Shown: positions 9,383-17,439 of the stretch, piece by piece
Position numbering within the stretch: position 1 is the first letter of the stretch
Layout: every line of letters starts with the position of its first letter
From: Maricaulis virginensis
GTDB taxonomy: Bacteria; Pseudomonadota; Alphaproteobacteria; Caulobacterales; Maricaulaceae
DNA length: 64,000 nucleotides
Direction: 5' to 3'
NCBI RefSeq assembly: GCF_027922185.1
Contig: NZ_BSFE01000003.1
Coordinates: 62,001 to 126,000 of the forward strand
Translations under genes and position numbers: made by a program
Notes under the pieces: model-generated
What the model saw: the letters and a program-made list of their open reading frames with translations, nothing else
Told to the model about the DNA's origin: nothing
The model's database searches: none

Positions 9383-10158
9383 TCCGGCGCCTCATAGCCA
9401 TGGGCGGCGATGATGTCGCGGGCTTCCGGCGATGCGAGGAAGTCCAGAAATGCGCGGGCGGCTTCGTTGTCATTACTCTGCTCAAGAAGAACCGCGTCCT
9501 GGCGGATCGGATCGTGCCAGCCGGCCGGAATGAGGTCGTAGCGGCCCGCCGGCGCACTGCCGGGGTGCCGGATCTGCGATAGCGCGACGAAACCCAGATC
9601 GGCATTTCCTGTGGCGACGAAGGCATAGGTCTGTCCGATATTCTCGCCGAAGACCTGGCGTGAGGCCGAGGCGGTCTGAAGATCCAGATGGGCCAGAACC
9701 TGGTGCGCCGCGGCGCCATAGGGCGCGAGGTCGGGACTGGCCAGGGCAAGACGCCGGTAGTCACCGGACTGCAGGCGCTGCAGCGGTGACGGGGTGCCGG
9801 CCGTGGCGTCCCCCGGCTCCATCAGGGCGAGCCGGCCGGTCGCATAGGTCTGTGCGCTGCCGGCAACCGCCAGGCCGTCTTCGACGAGGCGGGCCGGGCG
9901 CACGGTGTCGGCGGCTAGGAACACGTCGAACGGTGCCCCATTCACGATCTGGGCATAGAGGCGGCCCGTCGAGCCGTTCGAGATGATCAGCGTGTGGCCG
10001 GTGCCGGCGGAAAAGGCTTCGGCGAGGGTCTGCATCGGTTCGGCAAAATTCGACGCAACAGCCAGCCGCACGATGTCGGCGCGGGCCTGGCCGCCCAAGG
10101 CGGCGGTCAGGGCAGCCAGCAAAGCGACTGCAAGTCGCAGGAGGAGAGTCCGGGCCAT
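9379..10158 (-). CDS. modA: Molybdate-binding periplasmic protein
   Basis: A 259-residue secreted protein with a cleavable signal peptide (hydrophobic run ending around GGQARA, residues 22-27). The mature protein starts with the VAVASNF-like strand of ModA (here LAVASNFAEPM) and then has SNGSTGRLYAQI, a segment with the oxyanion-binding serines. It captures molybdate (possibly tungstate) in the periplasm for ModBC. It heads the mod operon. I saw no ModE gene or clear ModE box nearby. The link to molybdenum use is supported by the moaA-D-E-C operon at 47502-49753. Confidence 0.92.
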   Translation of the reverse strand: MARTLLLRLAVALLAALTAALGGQARADIVRLAVASNFAEPMQTLAEAFSAGTGHTLIISNGSTGRLYAQIVNGAPFDVFLAADTVRPARLVEDGLAVAGSAQTYATGRLALMEPGDATAGTPSPLQRLQSGDYRRLALASPDLAPYGAAAHQVLAHLDLQTASASRQVFGENIGQTYAFVATGNADLGFVALSQIRHPGSAPAGRYDLIPAGWHDPIRQDAVLLEQSNDNEAARAFLDFLASPEARDIIAAHGYEAPE

Positions 10159-10233
10159 GGGCGACAGATTGCTCGCAGCGCCCCGCCCGGTTCAAGCGCA
10201 AAGCGCGGTCGTTCACGCGCTCGTCAGCGCCCG

Positions 10234-12372
10234 TCAGGCGGCGTTGTTCATCCGCTCCGCAAGGGCGCGCGCCGTCATCGGCGCACCGAAATGCCAGCCC
10301 TGCAGGTATTCGAAGCCCAGCAGGCGCAGCATGCTGGCCTGGCTTTCGGTCTCCACACCTTCAGCGACCATGTCGAGGTTGAGCGCATCGCCCAGCAGGG
10401 CCAGCGCCTGCAGCATCTTGTTGGGGCCTTCGCCCTTGCCGAGGGCGTCGATGAAGCTCTTGTCGACCTTGATCTTGGAGAAGGGCAGCATGTGCAGATA
10501 GCCCATTGAGGCAAAGCCGGTACCGAAATCGTCGAGATTGACGCGGAAGCCGGCGGCATTGAATTCGTGCAGACGCTGCTTGGCCTGTTCGAAATCGTCG
10601 ACCAGCACGGTCTCGGTCAGTTCCAGCTCGATCTTGCTGGAGGTCAGTCCGGCTGCGCCAAGCTTTTCCAGATAGCGTGCGCACAGGTCCGGATCCTTGA
10701 GCTGGGTCGGGGACAGGTTGATCGATACGGTGAAGCCGGCGTGCGGCGGGATTTCGCGGCAGACGCTGTCGACCACGAAATCGCCGAGGCGGCGGATCAG
10801 GCGGGAGCGCTCCGCCACGCCGATGAAGACGTCCGGCGGAACGGCGCCGCGGGTCGGGTGCTCCCAGCGGAGCAATGCCTCCACCGACACGGTTTTTCCG
10901 TCGCGCGCGCGGGCGATGGGCTGGTAGACGACGCGGAATTCATTGCGTTCCAGGCCGGCCTCGATGTCCGCTTCCAGCGAGCAACGGGCATCCTTTTCGA
11001 GGCCGAGGCTGGCGTCGAAACACAAGGGTTGTTCCAGCTGGTCTGCCTTGGCTCGGTACATGGCCAGGTCGGCATCATGCACCAGCTGGGCGAAAGTCTT
11101 GGGCGCCTCCGGCCGCGACCAGGCGACACCGACGGCCGCGCCGATATCGAAATGGCGGCCGCCGCTCTCGAACGGATCGCGCAGGCTGGCCGACAGGGCG
11201 CGGGCAATCGGCAGAGCCTGGCTGGCACAGGCCTGTCCCGTGAGGGCGCAGGCAAACTCGTCGCCGCCCACGCGGGCGATGTGCACGCCGTCCGGCAGGG
11301 CCGCGCGGAATTTTTCCGAGACGATCCGGATGACCTCGTCTCCGGCCTGGTGGCCCGCCTTGTCATTGACGGCCTTGAAGCCGTTGAGGTCGATATAGAT
11401 CACGGCCGCTTCGCCGTCGGCGGCGGCCTGCGTTGCCGTCTCGCCCTCGATGAAGCGGTTGAAGCCGAGCCGGTTGGGCAGCCCGCTCAGCGTGTCCGTC
11501 GTTGCGGCGCGCAGGGCGCGGCGTTCATTGCGTTCCGCCCTGCGGCCCAGTTTGCGTGCGCGGTGAACGAGAATCTGGGCCCCGGCGAAGAAGATAATGA
11601 TATAGGCGAGCAGGGGCGCGAAGCTGTAGCGCAGCGTCTCATTGCCGGGCTGCGAGGGGGTCCAGGACAGCTGGGCGACGGCGTGTCCGGCCGGGTCCGC
11701 GATCGGCAGGCGGCTGCCGTGCGATGGCGTTGCGTCCATCGGGATCAGGGACACGTTTTCGACGAGAAAGCGGGTCTGCATCTCGTTGACGAAGCGTTCG
11801 TCGAGTGCGGTGCCGATTACCAGGACCGGCCCGGTCAACGGGTCGGTGGCGGCGCGGTTCTCGTACTCGCCGACCAGGGTGACCGAGGCGAGATAGGGCT
11901 GGCCGCGAACGGTGAGCATGTGAGAGCCGATGAAGCTTCCTTCGGCATAGGCGCGCGCAAGATCGCTGCGCAGACTGTCCAGATCGTCCGGGGAGAGCAG
12001 GTGGTCCAGAGGGGTTTCGCCGCTGTCGCGGTGCCAGGAATAGGTGAGCGTGTCGTTCGCGCGCGACATCACCACGAAGTCGAAGCCGAGATGATCGGAG
12101 AAGGACGACGCCATGCTCTCGCTGAGCACGTCGACATCGCCCGCATCCAGACGGTCCAGCGCGACCGACCACCAGCCATAATCGGCGACCCAGGTTTCGT
12201 TGTGGTGGATCGTGGTCTGGATGCCGGCCGTCAGCAATTGCCGGTCTGTCTCGGCCGCACCGCGATTGAGCGCGCCGACGAAGAAATAGATCACCAGCAC
12301 GGACGCAATCAGGCTGACCAACGTCGCGACGTTGATATAGCGTCCCAATTGACTGTCGAGTGATTGACCCAT
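10234..12372 (-). CDS. Membrane sensor with CHASE4, GGDEF and EAL domains (c-di-GMP turnover)
   Basis: A 712-residue protein with a first transmembrane helix near residues 16-35 and a periplasmic sensor of about 230 residues. The sensor contains HHNETWVADYGWW, typical of CHASE4. A second helix lies near 255-275. The GGDEF domain has an intact VGGDEFA site, so it may make c-di-GMP. The EAL domain has EALLRWEHP and DDFGTGFAS, so it may degrade it. The QGYxFG motif is QGWHFG here. Both active sites look complete and net activity is unknown. I chose ATG at 12372 because the membrane segment follows it naturally; ATG at 12432 adds 20 unremarkable residues. No operon partner is obvious. Confidence 0.9.
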   Translation of the reverse strand: MGQSLDSQLGRYINVATLVSLIASVLVIYFFVGALNRGAAETDRQLLTAGIQTTIHHNETWVADYGWWSVALDRLDAGDVDVLSESMASSFSDHLGFDFVVMSRANDTLTYSWHRDSGETPLDHLLSPDDLDSLRSDLARAYAEGSFIGSHMLTVRGQPYLASVTLVGEYENRAATDPLTGPVLVIGTALDERFVNEMQTRFLVENVSLIPMDATPSHGSRLPIADPAGHAVAQLSWTPSQPGNETLRYSFAPLLAYIIIFFAGAQILVHRARKLGRRAERNERRALRAATTDTLSGLPNRLGFNRFIEGETATQAAADGEAAVIYIDLNGFKAVNDKAGHQAGDEVIRIVSEKFRAALPDGVHIARVGGDEFACALTGQACASQALPIARALSASLRDPFESGGRHFDIGAAVGVAWSRPEAPKTFAQLVHDADLAMYRAKADQLEQPLCFDASLGLEKDARCSLEADIEAGLERNEFRVVYQPIARARDGKTVSVEALLRWEHPTRGAVPPDVFIGVAERSRLIRRLGDFVVDSVCREIPPHAGFTVSINLSPTQLKDPDLCARYLEKLGAAGLTSSKIELELTETVLVDDFEQAKQRLHEFNAAGFRVNLDDFGTGFASMGYLHMLPFSKIKVDKSFIDALGKGEGPNKMLQALALLGDALNLDMVAEGVETESQASMLRLLGFEYLQGWHFGAPMTARALAERMNNAA

Positions 12373-12520
12373 CCCGTTCCGCCAGCTTTTTTGTCCGTTG
12401 TCGGAGCAGGTTTGAACGGGAAACGTAAACATCCGGTCGACAGCACTGCGACCGGATGCCCGAACGCACTGAAAAATCTCAGGATTGTCGTATTATCTTA
12501 TGAGCCGTGTGGCGATCGGG

Positions 12521-13750
12521 TCAGTCCGGCTTGCGGTAGGCGAACTGGCCGACATCGATCCTTCCGGTCGTGAAACCGGCTTCGCAATAGGCCAGATAGA
12601 AACGCCAGATGCGGTCGAAACGGGCGTCGAAGCCCTGGCTGGCGATGTCCGGCCAGGCGTCCCGATAGGCGTCATGCCATCCGGCCAGCGTGCGCGCATA
12701 GCTCGGCCCGAACATGCAGGTGCCGATCGGCACCAGGCCTGCGCGGCCGGCCTCTTCACCCAGGCGCGAGGCCGGCGGCAGGATGCCGCCGGGGAAGACG
12801 TATTTCTGGATGAAGTCGACGGATCTGCTGTACTGGGCGAACAGGTCCTCGCGGATCGTGATGATCTGCAGGGCCGCCCGGCCGCCCGGCTTCAGGCAGG
12901 CCGCAACCTGGTCGAAATAGACCGGCCAGTTCTCCTCGCCGACCGCCTCGAACATCTCGATCGAGGCGATGGCGTCGAATTCCTCCGAGACGTCGCGATA
13001 ATCCTGCAGCCGGATGTCTGCCTTGTGGGCGAGGCCGGCCTTGTCCAGGCGGGCGACAGCATAGTCATGCTGCTCGCGTGACAGGGTGAGGCCGGTGACG
13101 TGACAGCCGAAATCTCGGATCGCGACCTCGGCGAACCCGCCCCAGCCGCAGCCGATCTCCAGCACACGGTCGCCCGGCTTCAGACCCAGCGTCTCGCAGA
13201 TGCGGCGGTATTTGCGGGCCTGCGCCTCGGCCAGCGTGTCGCCGGCCTTGTCGAAAATGCCCGAGGAATAGGTCATGCTCTCGTCGAGCCAGCGTTCGTA
13301 GAAGCTGTTGCCGAGATCGTAGTGGAAGGAGATATTCCGCCGGCTGCCGCTGCGCGTATTGGCGTTCATCCAGTGCTGGATCTTGCCGATGATGCGGCTG
13401 GGACCCTTGCCGGCGCGGGCGGCGTCGATACTGTCGAGCTCGCCGGCCAGCGCCAGGAGCAGGCCCTGCAGGTCGGAGGTTTCCCATTCGCCGTGGATAT
13501 AGCCTTCGGAAAAGCCCAGCGCGCCGGATCCGGCGATGCGCAGCAAGGCATTCCATTTGCGGATCGACCAGTCGGCCCGGTGGGGGGCATCGGCCGGCCC
13601 GCATTCGAAACGGTAGCCGCCGGGCAGTTCGATGCGCAGACGGCTGTCGGTCAGATCGGATAGCGCCCGGCGCATCTTTTCCCGGGCATAGCGCTGCAGG
13701 CGGCTGGCCCGGCTTTCCAGCGTTTCGGCGGATTGCGTCGTATAGTCCAT
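12521..13750 (-). CDS. Cyclopropane-fatty-acid synthase-family SAM methyltransferase
   Basis: A 409-residue protein with an N-terminal lipid-binding region, then the SAM-binding motif VLEIGCGWGG and the downstream LTLSREQ and IEMFEAVGEENW segments characteristic of Cfa/mycolic acid cyclopropane synthases. It should transfer a methyl or methylene group from S-adenosylmethionine to an unsaturated acyl chain of a phospholipid. ATG at 13750 is chosen because it overlaps the upstream DUF1365 stop by one base. The reading frame stays open for 67 codons further upstream, but that is antisense-style drift. It is the last gene of an operon facing the ECF sigma gene, so a role in oxidative or singlet-oxygen lipid remodelling is likely. 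In Rhodobacter sphaeroides related enzymes under RpoE/ChrR control act in methylated or furan fatty acid synthesis (recalled, not checked). Confidence 0.88.
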   Translation of the reverse strand: MDYTTQSAETLESRASRLQRYAREKMRRALSDLTDSRLRIELPGGYRFECGPADAPHRADWSIRKWNALLRIAGSGALGFSEGYIHGEWETSDLQGLLLALAGELDSIDAARAGKGPSRIIGKIQHWMNANTRSGSRRNISFHYDLGNSFYERWLDESMTYSSGIFDKAGDTLAEAQARKYRRICETLGLKPGDRVLEIGCGWGGFAEVAIRDFGCHVTGLTLSREQHDYAVARLDKAGLAHKADIRLQDYRDVSEEFDAIASIEMFEAVGEENWPVYFDQVAACLKPGGRAALQIITIREDLFAQYSRSVDFIQKYVFPGGILPPASRLGEEAGRAGLVPIGTCMFGPSYARTLAGWHDAYRDAWPDIASQGFDARFDRIWRFYLAYCEAGFTTGRIDVGQFAYRKPD

Positions 13751-14520
13751 CACAGTCCCCTGGGCAGTGTGTCCGTACTCCCCCGTCGCGGCGCGTAAGT
13801 GCGCAGTCCCTTCAGGCGCAATCTTAACGCCTCGAACAGGATTCCGCCAACTGTCGCGAGGGTGTTCAGCGGCTGGGCGAGCTGGGCTTTCCAGAGAGAA
13901 CGCGTCGTCAGCGCCTGCCGTTCCGCCTGCAGGATCGCGCCCATGATGCACGTCCCGTCGCGATAGTGGCGGATGCCCAGGCGCAGCGTGTCTTCGTCGC
14001 GGTCGAGCCGGAAGCGGTATTCGCCCTCGACCGGATTGAAGGGCGAGACGAAGAAGGTTTTCTCGCAGGCAAAGCGCAGCGGCGTGGCCGTGTCGTCGGG
14101 CACGTCGAAGGCGTAGACCTGCCGGCCGCCATGAAAATTCGCGACCTCGAACAGCACCGCGCCCAGACGGTCGTCGGCCCTGTGGCAGAAATAGACCGAG
14201 ACGGGGTTGAACACGATGCCCAGAACGCGCGGTGCGGCGAGCAGCTGGATGCGGCCCGGTTCGAAATCGATCCCGTTCTGCTGCAGGCGGCTGCGCACCC
14301 AGTCGCGCAGCGCGCCATGACCGCGGCCATGATCGGCCGCATGCTGGCTGACGGGTGCAAACCGGTCGAAGGCAAAGCCGGCAATACCCCGGTCATTGCG
14401 GGCCGTACCATCGATGTCCGTGAGCAGCGACACCATGCGGTAGCGCAGGCTGTGGCGGCGCGGATGGTGCCGCATATGCCCGACATCGCCGGTGTAGAGA
14501 GAGACGGGAAGCGGTTTCAT
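13750..14520 (-). CDS. DUF1365 family protein
   Basis: A 256-residue protein starting MKPLPVSLYTGDVGHMRH. The N-terminal segment with HxRxxPxxHxxxYR-like spacing (here RHHPRRHSLRYRM), LLTDID, and the later FNPVSVYFCH and EVANFHGGRQVYAF segments are typical of DUF1365. The molecular function is not established. The family is regularly found between a flavin amine oxidase and a Cfa-like methyltransferase, exactly as here. ATG at 14520 overlaps the stop of the upstream amine oxidase gene by 4 bp, and its own stop overlaps the methyltransferase start. It is therefore very likely co-translated and acts in the same lipid modification pathway. Confidence 0.85.
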   Translation of the reverse strand: MKPLPVSLYTGDVGHMRHHPRRHSLRYRMVSLLTDIDGTARNDRGIAGFAFDRFAPVSQHAADHGRGHGALRDWVRSRLQQNGIDFEPGRIQLLAAPRVLGIVFNPVSVYFCHRADDRLGAVLFEVANFHGGRQVYAFDVPDDTATPLRFACEKTFFVSPFNPVEGEYRFRLDRDEDTLRLGIRHYRDGTCIMGAILQAERQALTTRSLWKAQLAQPLNTLATVGGILFEALRLRLKGLRTYAPRRGSTDTLPRGL

Positions 14521-15869
14521 TCCGCAGCAACGGCCAGGGCCGGCTGAACCGGAGCAGGCGCCTGCGTCCAGGGGATGCGGGTGTCGCCGCCGGTGCAGGC
14601 CCAGGGCCGGCCCGGCGCACCGAGCGCTTCGGCGACGGCGAGCCCGGATTGCAGCCCGTCCTCGTGGAAGCCCGCCCCCAGCCAGGCACCGCAATACCAG
14701 GTGCGCCGGTGCCCCTGCAGCGTACCGAACCGGGCCTGCGCCGCGATCGCGGCCGCATCGAAGACCGGATGGTCATACTGGTCCGTGTGCAGCACACGGG
14801 CGGGATCGGGCGCCACGTCCGGATTGAGCGTGACGAGGACCGGGGTCTGCGTCGGCAGGGGCTGCAGCGCATTCATCCAGTAGGTCAGGCTGATGCGGCC
14901 GCCACTGTCGGCCGTGCGGGCGGACTCAAGATAGTTCCAGCTGGCCCAGGCCGAACGGCGGCGGGGCAGGAGGCCGGTATCGGTGTGCAGGATCGCGGTA
15001 TTCGGCCGGTAGCGGATCGCCCCCAGCAGTTCGCGCTCCATCGGGTCCGGCGCGTCGATCAGCGCAAGGGCCTGGTCGCTGTGGCAGGCCAGGACGATCT
15101 GGTCGAACCGGCTTTCATCAGTATCGGTGCGGACCGTGACCTGACCGCCGGACCGGTCGATACCGCGCACCGGCGCGGACAGGCGCACGCGGCCCTTGAT
15201 GGCGCCGGCCAGCCGCTCGACATAGCGATGGCTGCCGCCGGTGACGGTACGCCATTGCGGCCGGTCGGACAGCTGCAGCAGACCGTGATTGGTGAAGAAC
15301 TCGAAGAAGGCGCGGGCCGGATAAGCCCGCATCTGGTCGACGGGCGAAGACCAGATCGCGGCGCACATCGGCAGGATGTGATCCTCGCGGAACGTGCTGG
15401 AATAGCCTTCGGCGCGCAGGAAATCGTCGAGCGAGCGAACCTCGCCGGCGTGATCGCCGCGCCGGGCATGATCGTGCAGACGCAGGATATCGCGGATCAT
15501 GCGCCACATGCGCGGCCGGACCAGATTGCGCTTCTGGGCGAACAGGCCGTCCGGATTGGACGAGTATTCGAACCGGCCGCCATCCAGCGAGGCGGCGAAG
15601 GACATGCTGCTCGGGGCCGTCTCGACATCGAAATAGTCCAGCAGCGGCGTGAAATTGGGGTAGTTGCGCGGATTGAAGACGATGAAGCCGGTGTCCACAT
15701 CGACATGCTCGCCGCCGATCTGGGCGCTGACCGTATTCGCGTGGCCGCCGAGCCGGGGCGCGGCTTCGAACAGGGTGACGTCATGGACCAGCGACAGGCG
15801 CCAGGCGGCGGCCAGCCCGGCAATGCCGGAACCGATGACAGCAATTTTCTGTCCGCGCGTGTGAGTCAT
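14517..15869 (-). CDS. FAD-dependent amine oxidase/desaturase-like protein
   Basis: A 450-residue flavoprotein whose N-terminus holds the dinucleotide-binding motif GSGIAGLAAAWRL followed by an acidic residue at the end of strand 2 (LFEAAPRLGGHANT). VDTGFIVFNPRNYPNF is characteristic of the NAD/FAD-binding proteins found with DUF1365 and Cfa genes. It probably oxidises or desaturates a methylated acyl chain made by the co-transcribed methyltransferase; this is inference from context. ATG at 15869 follows an AAAGGA ribosome site. It is the first gene of the operon and lies about 40 nt downstream of the -10 of a predicted ECF promoter (15916-15943). Confidence 0.85.
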   Translation of the reverse strand: MTHTRGQKIAVIGSGIAGLAAAWRLSLVHDVTLFEAAPRLGGHANTVSAQIGGEHVDVDTGFIVFNPRNYPNFTPLLDYFDVETAPSSMSFAASLDGGRFEYSSNPDGLFAQKRNLVRPRMWRMIRDILRLHDHARRGDHAGEVRSLDDFLRAEGYSSTFREDHILPMCAAIWSSPVDQMRAYPARAFFEFFTNHGLLQLSDRPQWRTVTGGSHRYVERLAGAIKGRVRLSAPVRGIDRSGGQVTVRTDTDESRFDQIVLACHSDQALALIDAPDPMERELLGAIRYRPNTAILHTDTGLLPRRRSAWASWNYLESARTADSGGRISLTYWMNALQPLPTQTPVLVTLNPDVAPDPARVLHTDQYDHPVFDAAAIAAQARFGTLQGHRRTWYCGAWLGAGFHEDGLQSGLAVAEALGAPGRPWACTGGDTRIPWTQAPAPVQPALAVAAE

Positions 15870-15915
15870 GAAAAGCCCTGTCCTTTGACGGCCGGAAGTG
15901 CGGCCATAACCGGGG

Positions 15916-15943
15916 TTTACGCGGGCGGCGCGGCAGCGGATCA
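15916..15943 (-). promoter_or_regulatory. ECF (RpoE/ChrR-type) promoter of the amine oxidase-DUF1365-cfa operon
   Basis: On the minus strand TGATCC (15943-15938) is followed by 16 bases and then CGTAAA (15921-15916). This matches the TGATC plus CGTA type of promoter known for group ECF11 (RpoE/ChrR) sigma factors. Transcription would begin near 15908, giving a leader of about 40 nt before the ATG at 15869. The facing promoter for the sigma gene has the same -35 and spacer. Confidence 0.72.
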
Positions 15944-15966
15944 CTGATAATGGCGCAGGCGGTCAG

Positions 15967-15994
15967 TGATCCGGCCGGGCGGTGCAATCGTATC
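15967..15994 (+). promoter_or_regulatory. ECF (RpoE/ChrR-type) autoregulatory promoter of the sigma/anti-sigma operon
   Basis: TGATCC (15967-15972), a 16-base spacer, then CGTATC (15989-15994). It mirrors the minus-strand promoter at 15916-15943, with the two -35 hexamers back to back and 23 bases apart. It lies 76 bases before the sigma factor ATG, consistent with positive autoregulation. Confidence 0.72.
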
Positions 15995-16070
15995 GCGAAG
16001 CATGTACGCTGCCCTTCACACCCCGCCCGCAAGGGCAAGATGCGAAACGGTCGAGACCGGGAAGGCACGC

Positions 16071-16655
16071 ATGACGCACGATACCGACCGCCGTCGGTCC
16101 ATCTCCGACGCGGCTCGGCTGGCGGGCCTGCTCGAGCAGGTCGGCGAGAAGCGTGATGCGCAGGCTTTCCGGGCGCTGTTCGATCATTTCGCGCCGCGTA
16201 TCCGCAGCTTCCTGATGAAGCGCCGGGTTTCCGCGGCCCTGGCCGACGACCTGACGCAGGATGTGATGCTGGCGATCTGGCGGCGTGCATCCAGCTTCGA
16301 CGCGGCCAGGGCGTCGGCGGCGACTTGGATCTACACGATCGCGCGGAATGCGCACATCGATCACTATCGCAAGGCGGTTCGCGCCCGGAAGATCGACGAG
16401 CACGATCCGCACTTCCAGCCGCCGGACCAGCCCTTGCCCGACGATCTGTATGAACGGGCCGAGGCCGGTCAAAGCGTTACCGGTGCCCTGTCGGGGCTGC
16501 CGGACGACCAGCGCCTTGTGCTGGAACTGGCCTTCACCGAAGGCCTTTCGCACAGCGAAATTGCCGAGCGGCTGGACCTGCCCCTGGGAACCGTGAAGTC
16601 CCGCGTCAGGCTGGCCATGAACAAAATGAGACAAGGTCTTGGAGAATGGAAATGA
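16071..16655 (+). CDS. rpoE: ECF sigma factor, RpoE/ChrR-associated group (ECF11-like)
   Basis: A 194-residue sigma factor with only the two core regions. Region 2 includes LADDLTQDVMLAIWRRASSF and the -10 recognition segment ending WIYTIARNAHIDHYR. Region 4 includes LPDDQRLVLELAFTEG and the helix-turn-helix ending GTVKSRVRLAMNKMR. ATG at 16071 has GGGAAGG upstream; the frame is open for 35 codons before it but that stretch contains the promoter. The stop overlaps the anti-sigma start by 4 bp. The family directs responses to singlet oxygen and related photo-oxidative stress. The likely regulon here includes its own operon and the divergent lipid-modifying operon. Confidence 0.9.
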   Translation: MTHDTDRRRSISDAARLAGLLEQVGEKRDAQAFRALFDHFAPRIRSFLMKRRVSAALADDLTQDVMLAIWRRASSFDAARASAATWIYTIARNAHIDHYRKAVRARKIDEHDPHFQPPDQPLPDDLYERAEAGQSVTGALSGLPDDQRLVLELAFTEGLSHSEIAERLDLPLGTVKSRVRLAMNKMRQGLGEWK

Positions 16656-17332
16656 CCCAGCGCGGTCATGTGTTGGATGACAGCTGGTATCTCGACTACG
16701 CCGCGGGGACGCTTGGAACCGAGGCGCAGGACGTGATGATGGCATCGCATGTGGAATTGTCGGACGAGGCCCGCGGCCGGGTCGCCGCGCTGGAAATGCT
16801 CGGCGGCGCCATGCTGGACGCGTCGGACAGCGGCGAAGCGCCGCTTGGTTTCAGCGTCGAGGATATCCTGCGGCGGGCCGGTGACGAGCCGGACGCAGCC
16901 GTGACCGCGGCGGCACCGGTGGCAGCGGCGCCGGACGCAGATGACAGCCTGTGCCTGCCGCAGGCGCTGCAGGATTATCTGGCCCGCACCGGCACGCCGG
17001 TACGCTGGGGCTTTCTCGGCCCCGGCATGCGCAAGGCGATCCTGTGGCGCGGCGAGCATGGCGAGCGGCTGTGGCTGCTGCGCGCCCGGCCGGGCGTCGC
17101 GATCCCGCACCACGGCCATAACGGTTCCGAGCTCACCCTCGTTCTCAAGGGCAGTTTCTGGGACGGCGACCAGGAGTATCGCCCCGGCGATGTCGAGGAG
17201 GCGCATCCCGGCGTCGAGCATGATATCCGTATCGGTGAGGGCGGCGAGTGCATCTGTCTCGCGCTGACCGAGGGCAAGCTGAAATTCGAAAGTCCTGTGC
17301 TGCGCGCTTTCCAGGTGTTCACCGGGCTCTGA
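16652..17332 (+). CDS. chrR: ChrR-type anti-sigma factor with cupin domain and altered zinc site
   Basis: A 226-residue protein. Residues 1-85 form the anti-sigma domain: His6 and His33 match zinc ligands of Rhodobacter ChrR. The two cysteines of its H-x3-C-x2-C motif are replaced here by Ser37 and Ala40 (HVELSDEA). Residues about 100-215 form a cupin with H154, H156, E160 and H190 in ligand positions and a Cys200-x-Cys202 pair. It should bind and silence the sigma factor encoded just upstream until stress releases it. ATG at 16652 is preferred: GGAG (16641-16644) is well spaced and the codon overlaps the sigma stop. ATG at 16646 is an alternative. Confidence 0.85.
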   Translation: MTQRGHVLDDSWYLDYAAGTLGTEAQDVMMASHVELSDEARGRVAALEMLGGAMLDASDSGEAPLGFSVEDILRRAGDEPDAAVTAAAPVAAAPDADDSLCLPQALQDYLARTGTPVRWGFLGPGMRKAILWRGEHGERLWLLRARPGVAIPHHGHNGSELTLVLKGSFWDGDQEYRPGDVEEAHPGVEHDIRIGEGGECICLALTEGKLKFESPVLRAFQVFTGL

Positions 17333-17439
17333 CTGCCGTGCGGCACCGCGCTGCAGTTGTCCCCGGGCATCAAGCGGGTATGCTGCGTTTGCGCTACCAT
17401 CCGGTCAGCGATTGGACGCCAGAACCGGTACCCGACACG

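Noticed and set aside
10567..12363. A plus-strand frame of about 600 codons opposite the GGDEF-EAL gene
   Set aside because: The minus strand has intact GGDEF and EAL active sites. The plus frame has no recognisable domain.
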